In this document: piece by piece, positions 1 through 8,381 of the stretch | How the letters are laid out: each line of letters begins with the position of its first letter | Numbering within the stretch: position 1 is the stretch's first letter | Source: Acidobacteriota bacterium | Lineage (GTDB): Bacteria > Acidobacteriota > Aminicenantia > Aminicenantales > Saccharicenantaceae | Reading direction: 5' to 3' | Assembly (NCBI GenBank): GCA_039683095.1 | Contig: JBDKSB010000012.1 | Span: forward strand, 342,293 to 406,292 | DNA: 64,000 nt | Program-made: the position numbers and the translations under genes | Notes under the pieces: model-generated | Databases searched by the model: none | What the model saw: the letters and a program-made list of their open reading frames with translations, nothing else | Told to the model about the DNA's origin: nothing

Positions 1-255
1 CCCGAGGAGAGCCCAGCCGTCGAGACCGGCCAGGAAGGCCGGCCGGTCGGGAACGTAGCCGACCCGGCCCGGGCCGACGGCCACGGTGCCAGAATCGGCC
101 CGAAGGAAGCCCAGCACGATCTTCAGGGTGGTCGTCTTGCCGGCCCCGTTCTCGCCGAGCATGGCCGTGATCGTGCCCCTCCGGGTCTTGAAGCTGACGT
201 CCCGCAGGGCCTCGACCCGGCCGTACTTCTTGACCAGCTTGTGCGCTTCGATCAT
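1..255 (-). CDS. ABC transporter ATP-binding protein, N-terminal part (C-terminus beyond window edge)
   Basis: Only the first 85 codons are inside the window. The start (MIEAHKLVKKYG) is followed by a Walker A motif, GENGAGKTTT, at residues 34-43, typical of ABC-2/drug-exporter-type ATPases, and by the beginning of the next strand region (VGYVPDRP). The Q-loop signature, Walker B and H-loop are off the left edge. It starts 9 bp after the stop of the permease gene (265-999), so the two should form one exporter. It is the last visible gene of a five-gene minus-strand operon beginning with a secreted Cys peptide at 2777, and export of that peptide or a related molecule is a plausible but unproven role. 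Confidence 0.9.
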   Translation of the reverse strand, partial: MIEAHKLVKKYGRVEALRDVSFKTRRGTITAMLGENGAGKTTTLKIVLGFLRADSGTVAVGPGRVGYVPDRPAFLAGLDGWALLG

Positions 256-264
256 GAACCAGTC

Positions 265-999
265 CTATTTCCGGAGCTCGAGGGCCGCGACGAGCCTGTA
301 TCGGGCAAAAGCGGCCAGGCCGAGACCGGCCAGGATGCCGGCGGCGAAGACGGGAAGCCGCCCCGACACGACGATGTTCGGCAGGACGGCGACGAGCGCG
401 CCGAACCGGAGCGCGGCGCCAGGTCCGGGGAAGCGGCCCGCGGCCGCGTAGTCGACCAGCCCCGTCCGCGCCGTCGTCGACAGGATGAGCGCGATCACGG
501 CCGCGGCCTGGGCCAGCAGCAGGACCAGCACGCTCGCCCCGCCCCTGAGGAAATGGCTCAGCACGCCGGCGGCCGCGACGTAATAAAGCCCGGCTAGGAG
601 GGCCAGGCCGAAGCGGAGGACGAAGGCCGCGTCGAAGCCGCCGGCCGCCGCGCCCCAGCCCGCCAGCAGGCCGAAGAGCAGGCCGGCGTAAGCCGCGATG
701 ACGGCGGCGACGACGAGGCTCTTGAGGCCGAGGTAGCCGCGGAACCGGCCGCCGAGGAAGAGGACGCTCTCCATGGCCCCGCTCTCGACCTCGGTGCGCA
801 CGGCGTCCTGGCAGCCGACGAGAAAGAGATGGGGCAGGAGGAAGAAAAAGAGCCTGGCCGCGGTCCCGTAGGATTCGTGGAGGCCCGTCCAGACGATGAG
901 GGCCGGGAAGGCCAGCCCGGCCGCGACGACTGGCGGCGAGGCCAGAAGGCCGCGGCGGGCGGCCCGCCAGGTCAGCGCGAGAAGCGCCGGGTCAGGCAT
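265..999 (-). CDS. ABC-2-like membrane permease, putative
   Basis: A 244-residue, very hydrophobic protein with about six predicted transmembrane stretches (around residues 18-38, 50-65, 90-115, 122-145, 150-175 and 215-238). The run of Leu/Phe/Ala segments separated by short Arg-containing loops is what ABC-2 type permeases look like, and the ATPase gene lies 9 bp downstream. The chosen ATG (MPDPALLALTWR) lies inside the 3' end of the redoxin gene, overlapping it by 28 bp. A much longer reading frame upstream in this frame is only a shadow of the propeller and redoxin genes. I do not recognise a specific transporter subfamily. Confidence 0.75.
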   Translation of the reverse strand: MPDPALLALTWRAARRGLLASPPVVAAGLAFPALIVWTGLHESYGTAARLFFFLLPHLFLVGCQDAVRTEVESGAMESVLFLGGRFRGYLGLKSLVVAAVIAAYAGLLFGLLAGWGAAAGGFDAAFVLRFGLALLAGLYYVAAAGVLSHFLRGGASVLVLLLAQAAAVIALILSTTARTGLVDYAAAGRFPGPGAALRFGALVAVLPNIVVSGRLPVFAAGILAGLGLAAFARYRLVAALELRK

Positions 1000-1442
1000 C
1001 GGACGAGCTCCTTCCGGCGGGCGTCCGGTCCGAGGTAGGGATCGTCCCGGTAGACCGCCTCCGTTCCCAGGAGCAGCGCCCTGTAGGGAACGGCATCCAC
1101 CTTGTATTTCCGGAAGAGGGTCTTGCGCCGGTCGAGGACCACCGGCGCGGTCCAGGCGTGCTTGTCGAGGAAAACCTGGAGGTCGTCGCGGAGAGCCAGG
1201 GCGACGCCGACGACGGCGACGGGCCAGCCCCCCCGGTCGACGAGATAGCGAGTCTCGAAGAGCTCCTCGTAGCAGACCGGGCACTCGATCGAGAAGAAGA
1301 CCAGGAGAACAGCGCCCGTCCCGGGCGGAGCCGCCTCGTCGAGGCTGGAGCAGATGCGGGCCGTGGACGGCCCCGCGGCCGGGGCCTGGAGCCCGGCCGC
1401 GACGAGCGCGGCCGCCGCGACGAAAGGCAGGACCGGGCTCAT
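972..1442 (-). CDS. Thioredoxin-fold (redoxin/TlpA-like) protein with CPVC motif
   Basis: A 156-residue protein with an N-terminal hydrophobic signal or anchor (about residues 1-23), then a thioredoxin-like fold. The sequence LLVFFSIECPVCYEEL puts a CxxC pair at C54/C57 in the usual position after the first beta strand, and a cis-proline-like VDAVPYRAL occurs about 65 residues later. The protein is therefore predicted to act on thiols outside the cytoplasm. Its ATG overlaps the stop of the propeller gene (ATGA), indicating translational coupling. Because the first gene of this operon encodes a secreted peptide with four cysteines, disulfide formation or reduction of that peptide is an attractive hypothesis. 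A general peroxiredoxin/TlpA role is the alternative. Confidence 0.8.
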   Translation of the reverse strand: MSPVLPFVAAAALVAAGLQAPAAGPSTARICSSLDEAAPPGTGAVLLVFFSIECPVCYEELFETRYLVDRGGWPVAVVGVALALRDDLQVFLDKHAWTAPVVLDRRKTLFRKYKVDAVPYRALLLGTEAVYRDDPYLGPDARRKELVRCLTRRFSR

Positions 1443-2494
1443 CGCCCGACCTCGAAGATGCGCAGCTCGCCCTCGTCGTCGACGGCGAACATGCGGCCCC
1501 CGACGACAAGGAAGCGATGAACGGGGCAGGCCAGCTCGACCACGGCCAGGAGACCGCCCTGCCCGTCGACGACCGAGACCGTCCGGCCCGGTCCGAGGTC
1601 CCGGCCGTCCAGGGGATCGGGGGCCGAGAGATAGAAGCGCCCGCCGTCATAGGCCGCGGCCCAGCAGAAGCCCTCGAGCCTGATCGCGCCCCGGAGGGAA
1701 GGGATGTCCAGGGATCTGAAGGCATGCCGTTCGTCGACCGGGATCTCCCCGAGCGTAGCCCCCGACGCCGAGAAGCGGCGGATGGTCCGCTCCGCGATCC
1801 GGCGGACGACATAAAAGTCGTCTTCGGCGCCCGGACAGATGAGGATCATGTTCCGGAAGGCGTCGAGGGCCGGATCGGACGACCTCGAGGCGTCGAGCGC
1901 CGTCCAGACCTCGCGGCCGGTCGCGTCGAAAGCGTGCAGGAGCCGCTCGTCCGGCCGCTTGCCGGCGGGGTTGGCGGTGACGAGGAGCCGTCCTTTCCCC
2001 AGGTGATAGACCCGGTCCGGCGGGAAAGGGACTTTGAAGCCGCCGAGGAGCTTCCCGTCGCCGTCGAACGTCTGGATCCGGAAATTAAGCTTGTCGGCGA
2101 CGGCGACCGCGCCGCCCGCGACGGCCAGGCCCGACGGCAACGACAGTTCGCCCGGTCCCGCGCCCTTGCGCCCGAAGGATCGCAGGAACCGGCCGTCCCG
2201 CGAAAAGACCTTGACGGCGCAATCCAGCCCGTCGGCGATATAAAGGCGGTCGCCTCCCCAGGCCAGGGCCAGGGGCCGCCCGAGCACGGCCGCTTCCTCG
2301 CCGTTCGCGGCCCGCCCGATCTCGACCGCCTTCCGGCGGGCCACCCCCGGCCCGGACAGGCCGGCCGGCCCCCCCGCCGCGGCGCCGGGTCCGCTCCCCG
2401 CTTTCGCGCCGGCGAAGGCCGCTCCTCCCGCGACGGCCAGAACGACGGCGGCGGCCGAAACGGCCGCCGCCGCTCCGCGTCTTGTCACGATCAT
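1439..2494 (-). CDS. Secreted 6-bladed beta-propeller (NHL-like) protein
   Basis: A 351-residue product if translation starts at ATG 2494 (MIVTRRGAAAAV), preceded by a GGGGGGA stretch 5-6 nt upstream. An in-frame upstream ATG at 2536 would lie in the intercistronic hairpin and is less likely. Residues 1-28 are a signal peptide or signal anchor. The body contains blade-like units of the type LxxPxGLAVxGGxVxVADxxNxRIQ(T/V)F, for example around residues 72-140, as in NHL/6-bladed propellers. In Bacteroidota such propellers accompany small secreted peptides, and here the gene follows a small secreted Cys peptide. Ligand or enzymatic activity is unknown. Confidence 0.8.
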   Translation of the reverse strand: MIVTRRGAAAAVSAAAVVLAVAGGAAFAGAKAGSGPGAAAGGPAGLSGPGVARRKAVEIGRAANGEEAAVLGRPLALAWGGDRLYIADGLDCAVKVFSRDGRFLRSFGRKGAGPGELSLPSGLAVAGGAVAVADKLNFRIQTFDGDGKLLGGFKVPFPPDRVYHLGKGRLLVTANPAGKRPDERLLHAFDATGREVWTALDASRSSDPALDAFRNMILICPGAEDDFYVVRRIAERTIRRFSASGATLGEIPVDERHAFRSLDIPSLRGAIRLEGFCWAAAYDGGRFYLSAPDPLDGRDLGPGRTVSVVDGQGGLLAVVELACPVHRFLVVGGRMFAVDDEGELRIFEVGR

Positions 2495-2521
2495 CCCGGT
2501 CCCCCCGTCCGCCGGTCCGAG

Positions 2522-2547
2522 GCGGGCCCCCACCACCGGGGACCCGC
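2522..2547 (-). promoter_or_regulatory. Intercistronic stem-loop between peptide and propeller genes
   Basis: On the minus-strand RNA, GCGGGUCCCC (2538-2547) pairs with GGGGGCCCGC (2522-2531) around a 6-nt loop, giving a 10-bp stem with one U-G wobble. It sits 14 nt after the peptide stop and before the propeller start. There is no U-run, so it looks more like an mRNA-stabilising or attenuating element than a full terminator. It would favour higher expression of the peptide than of the downstream genes. Confidence 0.55.
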
Positions 2548-2561
2548 TTCGGCCGCCGCGC

Positions 2562-2777
2562 TCAGATGCTCAGCATGCACTTGCCGAAGGCGACGTCGCA
2601 GGCGGTGAGCAACAGCGCCATCTTGTACCAGGGCGCGTCGATCGTGAAGACGTACTCCCGGCACTTCACGTGGTTGGAGTTGCAGTCGGTCTGATTGTTC
2701 ACGTCGGCCGAAGCGAAGGGCGCGCTCGCCGTGAGCAGGATCAGGCCGGCCAGGGCCAAGATCGCCAGCTTCTTCAT
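2562..2777 (-). CDS. Small secreted peptide with paired CX6C motifs
   Basis: A 71-residue product starting at MKKLAILALAGL, preceded by AAAGGAGAGAG at good spacing (the longer frame back to 3065 has no such site). Residues 1-24 form a classic signal peptide ending ASA before D25. The predicted mature peptide has about 47 residues with exactly four cysteines, C32, C39, C60 and C67, arranged as CX6C-X20-CX6C. The symmetry suggests a two-disulfide hairpin. It is the first gene of an operon that continues with a beta-propeller, a CxxC redoxin and an ABC exporter. I recognise no family. A bacteriocin-like, signalling or redox-carrier role would be speculation. Confidence 0.8.
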   Translation of the reverse strand: MKKLAILALAGLILLTASAPFASADVNNQTDCNSNHVKCREYVFTIDAPWYKMALLLTACDVAFGKCMLSI

Positions 2778-2798
2778 GGGCTCTCTCCTTTCGCCCCT

Positions 2799-2807
2799 TA
2801 TATAGCA
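2799..2807 (-). promoter_or_regulatory. Candidate extended -10 element for the Cys-peptide operon
   Basis: On the minus strand, TGCTATATA reads as an extended -10 (TGnTATATA) 21 nt before the peptide start codon. No convincing -35 is present, as expected for extended -10 promoters. Confidence 0.4.
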
Positions 2808-2943
2808 AGGCGCATGCCACTGCCTGGCCTTAATCTGGAGATACAATCCTTTGAAAAAGAAGAGGATAGAAACCGGGTCGGGCGCGCCCTGGCAACGCGG
2901 GTTGACGATCGCGGAAAAAAGAAAGGAAGGACGGTCACCGGCA

Positions 2944-2989
2944 GGGAGCGGAGTCTTCGGAGCGACCATCAGAAGCATGGCGGAGCGAC
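2944..2989 (-). repeat. 46-bp dispersed repeat, copy 1 (inverted relative to 12980-13025)
   Basis: Read on the minus strand this matches 12980-13025 at 43 of 46 positions, including an unbroken shared core beginning GTCGCTCCGCCATGCTTCTG. Both copies lie in non-coding DNA. Confidence 0.85.
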
Positions 2990-3114
2990 TCGGCCGTGAT
3001 TCTGACCTCCGCTCCCCAGAGTCCGCTCCGCGCCGGACGGGGAGCAAGAGACATATCGCGCGCAAAGCCGGAGAGAGGTTCGCTTGCGCGCGTCCCCGGC
3101 GGGCCCCCGCCCGG

Positions 3115-4785
3115 CTACTTCATCATCGGGATCTTGATGCCGTTCTTCCTGGCGCAGGCGACGGCTTCCGGGTAGCCCGCGTCGGCGTGCCGCGCGACGC
3201 CAAGCCCCGGGTCGGCCGTCAGGACGCGCTCCAGGCGCCGCCCCATCGCCGCCGTGCCGTCGGCCACCGTGACCATCCCGGCGTGGATCGACAGCCCGAT
3301 GCCCACGCCGCCGCCGTGGTGAACGGACACCCATGAGGCGCCGTTGACCGCGTTGAGCAGGGCGTTGAGGATGGGCCAGTCGGCGATGGCGTCCGAGCCG
3401 TCGCGCATGCCCTCGGTCTCGCGGTTGGGCGAGGCGACCGATCCCGTGTCGAGGTGGTCCCGGCCGATGACGACCGGCGCCGAGATCTTGCCCGTCCGCA
3501 CCAGCCGGTTGATGACCGCGCCGAAGCGGGCCCGCTCGCCGTAGCCGAGCCAGCAGATGCGCGACGGCAGCCCCTGGAACTTGACCTGCTCCCGGGCCTT
3601 GCGGATCCACCGCGCCAGGGCCTCGTCCTCGGGGAACTCCTTGAGCACGGCCTCGTCCGTGGCGTAGATGTCCTGCGGCTTGCCCGACAGCGCCGCCCAG
3701 CGGAACGGCCCCTTGCCGACGCAGAAGAGCGGCCGGATGTACTCGGGCACGAACCCGGGGATGTCGAAGGCGTCGGCCACCCCGGCCTTCTGGGCCTGGC
3801 CGCGGATGTTGTTGCCGTAGTCGAAGGTCCGGGCGCCGCGCTTCTTGAGCTCGAGCATGGCCTCGACGTGGGCGGCCATGGCCGCGTACGAGCGCCGGAT
3901 GTAGTCGGCGGGGTCTTTCGTCCGCAGCGCGATCGCCTCCTCGTACGGCAGGCCGTTCGGGACGTAGCCGTTGAGCTCGTCGTGGGCCGAGGTCTGGTCG
4001 GTCAGCACGTCCGGCGTGATGCCGCGGCGCACGAACTCGGGCAGGACGTCGGCGGCGTTACCGAGCAGGGCCATCGACAGGGGCGCGCCCCTGCGCATGG
4101 CCTCGTTGGCCAGCTTCAGGGCCTCGTCCAGGCTGTCCGTCATCGTATCGACGTAGCGCGTCTGGAGGCGCCGCTCGATGCGGCGCCGGTCGACCTCGAC
4201 GACGATGGCCACGCCGTCGTTCATGGTCACGGCCAGCGGCTGGGCCCCGCCCATGCCGCCGAGCCCGGCCGTCAGCGTCAGCCGGCCCTTGAGCGAGCCG
4301 CCGAAGTGCTTCCGGGCCGCGGCCGCCAGCGTCTCGTACGTGCCCTGGAGGATGCCCTGGGTGCCGATGTAGATCCAGCTGCCGGCCGTCATCTGGCCGT
4401 ACATGGTCAGGCCCAGGGCCTCGAGGCGCCGGAACTCGTCCCAGGTGGCCCACTTGGGGACGATCATGGCGTTGGAGATGAGGACCCGGGGCGCTTCGGC
4501 GTGGGTCCTGAACACGGCCACCGGCTTGCCCGACTGGACGACGAGCGTCTCGTCGTTCTCGAGCTTCTTCAGGCTGGCCACGATGGCCCGGTAGGCCTCC
4601 CAGCTGCGGGCGGCCTTGCCGGTGCCCCCGTAGACGATGAGCTCGGCCGGCTTCTCGGCCACCTGCGGGTCGAGGTTGTTCATGAGCATCCGCAGGGCGC
4701 CTTCCTGCGACCAGCCCTTGGTCGTCAGGCGGGAACCCCTCGGGGCCCGGATATTCAGGATCGGCTCGGAGGCAGGCTTGGCCAT
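3115..4785 (-). CDS. hutU: Urocanate hydratase (urocanase)
   Basis: A 556-residue protein of normal urocanase length. It catalyses hydration of urocanate to 4-imidazolone-5-propionate in cytoplasmic histidine catabolism, using tightly bound NAD+. Diagnostic stretches are [16 protein letters not shown] (dinucleotide-binding region), [15 protein letters not shown], which carries the conserved active-site-region cysteine, and [17 protein letters not shown] near the C-terminus. The start at 4785 (MAKPASEP) is supported by AGAGGAG 8 nt upstream. A start at 4827 would lie in the promoter. No hutH, hutI or ftcD is adjacent, so the rest of the pathway must be elsewhere in the genome. Confidence 0.97.
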   Translation of the reverse strand: MAKPASEPILNIRAPRGSRLTTKGWSQEGALRMLMNNLDPQVAEKPAELIVYGGTGKAARSWEAYRAIVASLKKLENDETLVVQSGKPVAVFRTHAEAPRVLISNAMIVPKWATWDEFRRLEALGLTMYGQMTAGSWIYIGTQGILQGTYETLAAAARKHFGGSLKGRLTLTAGLGGMGGAQPLAVTMNDGVAIVVEVDRRRIERRLQTRYVDTMTDSLDEALKLANEAMRRGAPLSMALLGNAADVLPEFVRRGITPDVLTDQTSAHDELNGYVPNGLPYEEAIALRTKDPADYIRRSYAAMAAHVEAMLELKKRGARTFDYGNNIRGQAQKAGVADAFDIPGFVPEYIRPLFCVGKGPFRWAALSGKPQDIYATDEAVLKEFPEDEALARWIRKAREQVKFQGLPSRICWLGYGERARFGAVINRLVRTGKISAPVVIGRDHLDTGSVASPNRETEGMRDGSDAIADWPILNALLNAVNGASWVSVHHGGGVGIGLSIHAGMVTVADGTAAMGRRLERVLTADPGLGVARHADAGYPEAVACARKNGIKIPMMK

Positions 4786-4817
4786 ATTTTGTCTCCTCTG
4801 CGGCGTTATCTGCGAAA

Positions 4818-4846
4818 AATATACCACAGCCCGGCGGGCCTTTCAA
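4818..4846 (-). promoter_or_regulatory. Sigma70-like promoter for hutU
   Basis: Minus strand TTGAAA (4841-4846), 17-bp spacer, TATATT (4818-4823). It lies about 33 nt upstream of the hutU start and back-to-back with the promoter of the diguanylate cyclase gene. Confidence 0.6.
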
Positions 4847-4862
4847 AACCGGAAAAAAGCGG

Positions 4863-4891
4863 TTGACCCGGGCCGCCTTCTGTTGTAAATA
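4863..4891 (+). promoter_or_regulatory. Sigma70-like promoter for the diguanylate cyclase gene
   Basis: TTGACC (4863-4868), 17-bp spacer, TAAATA (4886-4891), about 56 nt upstream of the start codon at 4948. The -35 is strong and the -10 imperfect. Confidence 0.5.
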
Positions 4892-4947
4892 ATGGGAGGA
4901 AAAGGAAGAGGACGCGGCTCTTTCGCAAGAAAGACGCAGCGAGGGCT

Positions 4948-6957
4948 ATGATCCAGAAGCGTATTGTCGTAATCCATCCGTCTTCTGCGGAAGCCGAGCG
5001 CCTGGCCCGCCTGGCCCAGAAGCACGGCCCGGTCACGACGCAGACCGACCCGGAAGCGGCCTTGCCCGATCTCGCCGCGGGCGGCGTCGCGGCCGCGGTC
5101 GTCGACGCGGCCTTTGCCGCTTCGCTCTCCCTCCGCTCCATGGTCCGGCCGCCGACCGGCGTCCTCATCACCGGGGCGGCCGAAGAGGATCTGGCGCGCG
5201 CGGCCGAAGGCTGGCCGGCCGCCGTCGACATCGACGTCTGCCTGACCTCCCCCGCCGCGCCGCGAGAGATCCCCTTCCTCCGGGCCCTCGGCCGGGTCGT
5301 CGAAATCGCCCGGCTCAAAACCGAGGCGGCCGACCTGCGGCGCTCCCTCGGCCTCCAGGAGGTCAAGGTCAAGGACGTGCTCGGCGAGATCAGCGAGATC
5401 AAGGGGCTGCTCAACGCCGGCTTCCTGCACGAGGTCGAGAAGCGCCTGGCCATCGAGGCCCGCTACGTCGGCTCGCAGAAGGAGCGCCGGCAGTTCGAAT
5501 CCATCCTGCGCCGGATCTACGGGGCCGACGACGTCAGCAGCCTGCTCGACATCGTCCCCGACATCCGGGACATCGTCCGGGCCGCCAGCGTCTCGGTCTA
5601 CCTCCTGGAGGAGAACGAGGTCATCGGCCGCTACCTCAAGCCCCTGGTCTGGGACAACACCTTCCTGATCCACTCGGACTTCTCCAGGTACATCGCCCCG
5701 CTCGAGTCCCAGGATTTCGCCGCCTCGGTGGCCCGGTTCGGCCACGACATCAGCATCGCCAGCCTGGCCTATGACCGGCGCCTGAGCAAGCGCTACACCT
5801 CGCTGCTCAAGGCCGCCCCGAAGAGCTTGCTCGGCGTGCCGATCATGCAGGGGCCGCGGGTCATCGGCGTCCTGGAGGTCACCAACAAGACCGCCGGCGG
5901 CCAGCTCGTCGCCGAAGGCTTCAGCCGCGAGGACCAGCAGACCCTGCGCGGGCTGTCGGACCACATGGCCATCGCCATGGCCAAGCTCAATCTCATCCAG
6001 TACGACCCCCTGACCGGGCTGCTGCGGCCCGAGCCCTTCTTCGAACGGGTCCTCCAGAAGGTCAACGCCCTGAGCAAGCGCCGCCGCGAGGAAGGCGCCA
6101 TGGCCCTGGTCATGGGCGACGTCGACTGGTTCAAGGCCTACAACGACCGGAACGGGCAGGAGGCCGGCAACCGGCTGCTGCGCGAGCTCGGCCACGTGCT
6201 CAAGCTGGCCATCCGCGAGGAGGACGTCATCTGCCGCTACGGCGGCGAGGAGTTCCTGTTCTTCCTGATGGGCGTCAAGGGCGTGGAGGAGGCGGCCCAG
6301 CTAACGGAGCGCATCCGCAAGAACGTCGAGGACCACTACTTCGAGCTCCAGGAGTTCCAGCCGCGCGGCAACCTGACCATGTCTTTCGGCGTCACGGTCT
6401 TTCCGAAGGAGGCCGGCGGCGAGCCCGCCCCGCTGACCAAGAAGGAGATCAAGCGCCTGGCCGGCGAGGCCGACCTGGCCCTGGCCGAGGCCAAGGGCAA
6501 GCGCCGACCCGACCTCAAGCCCCGCGAGCCCGGCGAGGCGCCGGCCAACAAGAACCGGGTCTGCTCCTTCGCCTCGCAGGACCTGGGCGAATGCGAGATC
6601 GCGGGCCGAACCGCCCCGAGCTTCCGCGAGAAGCGCAAGTACGAGCGCTTCAACGTCTCGACGCCCTTCCTCGTCCGCGAAGAGGGCGGCTTCCGGGTCG
6701 CCAAGACGGTCAACATCAGCCTCGAGGGGGCGCGCATCGTTTCCGACGCTCCCGTCGCCGGGGGGATCTCGCTCGAAACCATCCTGATCATCGAGGACAC
6801 GGCCACGCCCATCCGGAGCACGGTCGTCTATTCCGAAAAGGGCGGCGGCGACGCGGGCCTCTACTACTCGGGGATCAAGTTCGAGAGCCTGACGTTCAAG
6901 GAGATCCGGAGCCTGGAGAGCTATCTCTCCCACTTCCGGAAGAGGGACGCGCTCTAG
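4948..6957 (+). CDS. GAF-GGDEF-PilZ diguanylate cyclase with degenerate receiver-like N-terminus
   Basis: A 669-residue multidomain protein. Residues 1-115 resemble a receiver fold but lack the standard acidic pocket. A helical linker follows (about 120-170), then a GAF-like sensor domain (about 185-345, ending LGVPIMQGPRVIGVLEV), a GGDEF domain (about 350-510) and a C-terminal PilZ domain (about 560-660). The active-site motif is GGEEF at 432-436, preceded by an inhibitory-site RxxD (REED, 423-426) exactly five residues upstream. The PilZ signature is complete: RxxxR at 563-567, then NISLEG. It should make c-di-GMP and also bind the product. Its stop overlaps that of the convergent coiled-coil gene in a CTAG palindrome. 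Confidence 0.93.
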   Translation: MIQKRIVVIHPSSAEAERLARLAQKHGPVTTQTDPEAALPDLAAGGVAAAVVDAAFAASLSLRSMVRPPTGVLITGAAEEDLARAAEGWPAAVDIDVCLTSPAAPREIPFLRALGRVVEIARLKTEAADLRRSLGLQEVKVKDVLGEISEIKGLLNAGFLHEVEKRLAIEARYVGSQKERRQFESILRRIYGADDVSSLLDIVPDIRDIVRAASVSVYLLEENEVIGRYLKPLVWDNTFLIHSDFSRYIAPLESQDFAASVARFGHDISIASLAYDRRLSKRYTSLLKAAPKSLLGVPIMQGPRVIGVLEVTNKTAGGQLVAEGFSREDQQTLRGLSDHMAIAMAKLNLIQYDPLTGLLRPEPFFERVLQKVNALSKRRREEGAMALVMGDVDWFKAYNDRNGQEAGNRLLRELGHVLKLAIREEDVICRYGGEEFLFFLMGVKGVEEAAQLTERIRKNVEDHYFELQEFQPRGNLTMSFGVTVFPKEAGGEPAPLTKKEIKRLAGEADLALAEAKGKRRPDLKPREPGEAPANKNRVCSFASQDLGECEIAGRTAPSFREKRKYERFNVSTPFLVREEGGFRVAKTVNISLEGARIVSDAPVAGGISLETILIIEDTATPIRSTVVYSEKGGGDAGLYYSGIKFESLTFKEIRSLESYLSHFRKRDAL

Positions 6958-8270
6958 CCTTCCTCGATCTCGTCCCGGAGCGCCAGCAGGTAGGGCAGCC
7001 GCGGCGTGACGCGGGCCTGGAAAGCCTTGCGGATCTCGCCCACGTAGGCCGCGAACGCGGCGAACTCCTCGAGGTTGCTCCAGTTCTCCATGCTCAGCCG
7101 CTCGAGCAGCCGGCGCAGGACCTGGGGATTGAGGACGGCTTCCGTGTAGCGGGGCAGCACCCAGGCGTCCTTCTCGCACATCCGGACGACGCGCAGGAAG
7201 AGCGCCCGCAGGCCCTCCTGCCAGTTGATGAGCTCCTGCTTGATGAAGAACTGGTCCTTGGGCGATTCTGTCTGGCCGAGCCGGACCGACAGGCGCTGGC
7301 CTTCTTCGAGCGTCCGGTCGACGGTCGACAGCAGCTTCTCCGGATCGGCGATGGGCGTCCGGTCCTTCTGAAAATAGTGGATCTCGCCCAGGCCGTTGGC
7401 CGGCTCGGTGCGCCGGTAGCTTTCGATACAGGCCTCGACCTCTTCCTCGGCGACGCCGCCGGTGATCTTGGGCGCGGGCGCAGGGGCCGGAGCGGGTTCC
7501 GGTTCGGGCTCAGGCGCGGGGGCGGCCTCGACCGGAACGGGTTCCGGTTCGGGCGCGGGCACCGGCGCCGCGGCGGGGGCTTCCGGCTTTTCGGCGGCCG
7601 GCGCCCCGGAGATCAGGTCGGGGATGCGGGGGATGTCGGGCACGGCCCGGCGCGCGTCGGCGTCCATCCGGGCCAGGTCCTCCTCGGCGAAGGGCTGCCC
7701 GCCCAGCCGCCCGAGATTGGCGGCGGCGGACTCGATGGCCAGGAGGTCCTTGATCTTTCGCAGCTTCTCGAGCTCGTCGTCGAGATCGAACCCGGCGGCC
7801 TTCGACGGCTCCTCGTCGATGACCTCGGCGACGATGCCGAAGCGCTCGCGCAGGTCGTTCTTGAGGAAGGCGGCCCGCTCGGAGGTCTGCTGCCGGATAG
7901 CCTCGAGATGGTCCTGGATCTCGTTGACCCGCTTGATCTCCTCGACCGTGGACTTGGCCAGGGCGTCGATCTCGGCCTGGAACTTCAGGACCTTCTGGAA
8001 GCGATCGCGGGCCTCGTTGAGCAGGCCGGCCCGCTGCTCCTCGAAATCGCGGACCATGGTCCGGTAATCGTTGAGGGAAGATTTCTCCTTCTCGAAGTCG
8101 CGCTCGATCTCTTCCTTGCGCAGGCGGGCGGCTTCCTTTTCGCGGTTGATGCGCTCGATGAGATCGGAGTCGACGTCGCGGAACTTCTTCTGGAGGATGC
8201 GCTCGAGCTGCTCTTCGACTTCCTGGATGACTTGAGACGAATCCCTGAAAATGTTCGGGTCGTGTTCCAT
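6954..8270 (-). CDS. Coiled-coil protein with Pro/Ala/Glu-rich linker, function unknown
   Basis: A 438-residue product from ATG 8270 (MEHDPNIFRDSS), with AAGGAG upstream. Residues about 15-195 are strongly charged heptad-type helix (many E/K/R with regular Leu/Ile), predicted coiled coil. Residues about 217-268 are a low-complexity Pro-Ala-Glu-Val linker. The C-terminal 170 residues form a helical globular domain without a motif I recognise. There is no signal peptide. It lies between a c-di-GMP cyclase (convergent) and an HD-GYP protein (divergent), so a scaffold or effector role in c-di-GMP signalling is a context-based guess. A chromosome-partition or cytoskeletal role is possible. Confidence 0.85.
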   Translation of the reverse strand: MEHDPNIFRDSSQVIQEVEEQLERILQKKFRDVDSDLIERINREKEAARLRKEEIERDFEKEKSSLNDYRTMVRDFEEQRAGLLNEARDRFQKVLKFQAEIDALAKSTVEEIKRVNEIQDHLEAIRQQTSERAAFLKNDLRERFGIVAEVIDEEPSKAAGFDLDDELEKLRKIKDLLAIESAAANLGRLGGQPFAEEDLARMDADARRAVPDIPRIPDLISGAPAAEKPEAPAAAPVPAPEPEPVPVEAAPAPEPEPEPAPAPAPAPKITGGVAEEEVEACIESYRRTEPANGLGEIHYFQKDRTPIADPEKLLSTVDRTLEEGQRLSVRLGQTESPKDQFFIKQELINWQEGLRALFLRVVRMCEKDAWVLPRYTEAVLNPQVLRRLLERLSMENWSNLEEFAAFAAYVGEIRKAFQARVTPRLPYLLALRDEIEEG

Positions 8271-8297
8271 AGCCGCTCCTTCAACCTTAGCGCGCCT

Positions 8298-8327
8298 ATT
8301 ATGAAGATTCGGTCGCCGGATTGTCAA
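8298..8327 (-). promoter_or_regulatory. Sigma70-like promoter for the coiled-coil gene
   Basis: Minus strand TTGACA (8322-8327), 18-bp spacer, CATAAT (8298-8303), about 27 nt before the start at 8270. Confidence 0.55.
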
Positions 8328-8343
8328 GAAAATTTGGCCGAAC

Positions 8344-8372
8344 TTGAACACGAAAATGAAAAGGGGTATAAG
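8344..8372 (+). promoter_or_regulatory. Sigma70-like promoter for the HD-GYP gene
   Basis: TTGAAC (8344-8349), 17-bp spacer, TATAAG (8367-8372). A start site about 7 nt downstream would fall within a few bases of the ATG at 8382, implying a nearly leaderless mRNA. No Shine-Dalgarno sequence precedes that ATG. Confidence 0.55.
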
Positions 8373-8381
8373 AAAACCTAA

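Larger units (their letters stand above)
2778..3114. other. Intergenic region between the Cys-peptide operon and hutU
   Basis: This 337-bp stretch holds the leader and -10 element of the peptide operon and one copy of a 46-bp dispersed repeat (2944-2989). I see no gene: reading frames across it lack ribosome-binding sites and have no recognisable content. hutU ends at 3115 without an obvious hairpin terminator. Confidence 0.6.

Noticed and set aside
2562-3065. A 167-residue secreted protein starting at 3065 instead of the 71-residue peptide
   Set aside because: The extra N-terminal part runs through the 46-bp repeat and the promoter and has no ribosome-binding site. The start at 2777 has both a Shine-Dalgarno sequence and a clean signal peptide.
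5480-5510. tRNA T-arm-like GTTCGAATCC
   Set aside because: It lies inside the diguanylate cyclase coding frame with no matching acceptor or anticodon stems.
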